From: Alphaproteobacteria bacterium
Lineage (GTDB): Bacteria > Pseudomonadota > Alphaproteobacteria > JAJFFI01
Assembly: GCA_021776755.1 (NCBI GenBank)
Contig: JAJFFI010000027.1
Span: forward strand, 1 to 6,194
DNA length: 6,194 nt
Reading direction: 5' to 3'
The stretch's first letter is position 1; every line of letters starts with the position of its first letter. Below the pieces are notes generated by a model that saw nothing but the letters and a program-made list of their open reading frames with translations, did not search any database and had not been told where the DNA came from. Below, in pieces: positions 5,730 through 6,194 of this stretch. The position numbers were made by a program, and so were the translations under genes.

Positions 5730-6194
5730 GTGACATTGCCCAATTCCGGCACCTTCGATGATCGACCCGCGAGACGGCTGGACCGGCCGCTTGCCGTAAC
5801 CATGGGTGAGCCCGCCGGTATTGGCGGTGAGATCGCCCTGATGGCCTGGCGTGAGACGCACGACCAGGCTGCGGCACGACCGTTCTTTGTAATCGACGCT
5901 CCCGACCGCCTGCGCACTATCGCAAAACGCGCCGGGATTTCCGCCGAGATTTCTGAAATTGGCGCGCCAAGCGACGCTAACGATTTGTTTTCGAAGGCAC
6001 TTCCCGTACTTCCGCACGGCGTCCCGGTCGATGTTCCGCCAGGCGCACCGGACCCGGCCAATGTGTCCGCTGTTCTCAATTCGATCGAACGCGCCGTAGA
6101 TTTCTGCCTGACCGGTGAAGCGCAAGCCGTCGTGACCACCCCCGTCCACAAGGCCGTCCTCATGGAAGCCGGCTTCAATCACCCGGGCCAGACC
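5730..6194 (+). CDS. pdxA: 4-hydroxythreonine-4-phosphate dehydrogenase PdxA, N-terminal part (3' end outside window)
   Basis: PdxA oxidises 4-phosphohydroxy-L-threonine with NAD(P)+ and the product is used with 1-deoxy-D-xylulose 5-phosphate by PdxJ to make pyridoxine 5'-phosphate, the route to vitamin B6 coenzyme; it acts in the cytoplasm. The first 155 residues are present. PLAVTMGEPAGIGGE (20-34) matches the family's N-terminal GEPAGIG motif, and TTPVHKAVLMEAGF (136-149) matches the TGPVHK motif of E. coli PdxA. Alignment by eye from that motif puts Gln154 where E. coli has His136, a substrate-binding residue; Thr155 is kept. The metal-binding histidines lie beyond the window. The start is taken as GTG 5730, which gives a 19-residue lead before the first conserved strand; the ATG at 5802 lies inside that strand and is rejected. 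The gene follows surA after 39 nt, as in many Proteobacteria, where rsmA often comes next. Confidence 0.9.
   Translation, partial: MTLPNSGTFDDRPARRLDRPLAVTMGEPAGIGGEIALMAWRETHDQAAARPFFVIDAPDRLRTIAKRAGISAEISEIGAPSDANDLFSKALPVLPHGVPVDVPPGAPDPANVSAVLNSIERAVDFCLTGEAQAVVTTPVHKAVLMEAGFNHPGQT

Noticed and set aside
4602..6182. 526-codon open frame on the minus strand across surA and pdxA
   Set aside because: It covers two well-supported plus-strand genes and their spacer, and shows no recognisable domain; a GC-rich shadow.

Overview
This window is a GC-rich stretch of a Gram-negative bacterial chromosome. It holds five consecutive plus-strand genes in the order lptF (3' end), lptG, lptD, surA, pdxA (5' end). 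This order, an LptD with a CxxC motif after its LptA-like domain and a single C-terminal cysteine, and the diverged SurA all suggest an alphaproteobacterium. I cannot name a genus from sequence alone. No RNA gene, insertion sequence, CRISPR array, prophage part or other sign of recent transfer was seen.

Layout: positions 1-327 encode the last 108 residues of LptF. After 9 nt comes lptG (337-1449), and after 2 nt lptD (1452-4250), so these three look like one tightly packed transcription unit. A 174-nt gap (4251-4424) follows. It carries a small hairpin and a reasonable sigma-70-type promoter candidate in front of surA (4425-5690). After 39 nt, pdxA starts at a GTG (5730) and runs off the right edge. 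Coding density is very high and no stretch over 300 nt lacks a gene.

How the genes work together: LptF and LptG are the inner-membrane half of the Lpt transporter, which extracts lipopolysaccharide (LPS) from the inner membrane using the ATPase LptB. LptD is the outer-membrane barrel that inserts LPS into the outer leaflet. SurA is the periplasmic chaperone that helps outer-membrane proteins, LptD among them in E. coli, to fold. PdxA belongs to pyridoxal 5'-phosphate synthesis, and its place after surA is a conserved neighbourhood rather than an obvious functional link.

The window is largely a conserved housekeeping cluster and I found no convincing new system. The points worth a second look lie mostly in lptD. 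They are a perfect 22-bp palindrome inside the signal-peptide codons, a roughly 205-residue low-complexity N-terminal extension with a lysine-rich, A-rich island containing an in-frame A7 slippery heptamer, and a reduced set of three cysteines. Outside lptD, pdxA has Gln where E. coli PdxA has a substrate-binding His, and SurA has a cysteine pair in its degenerate second parvulin-like region.
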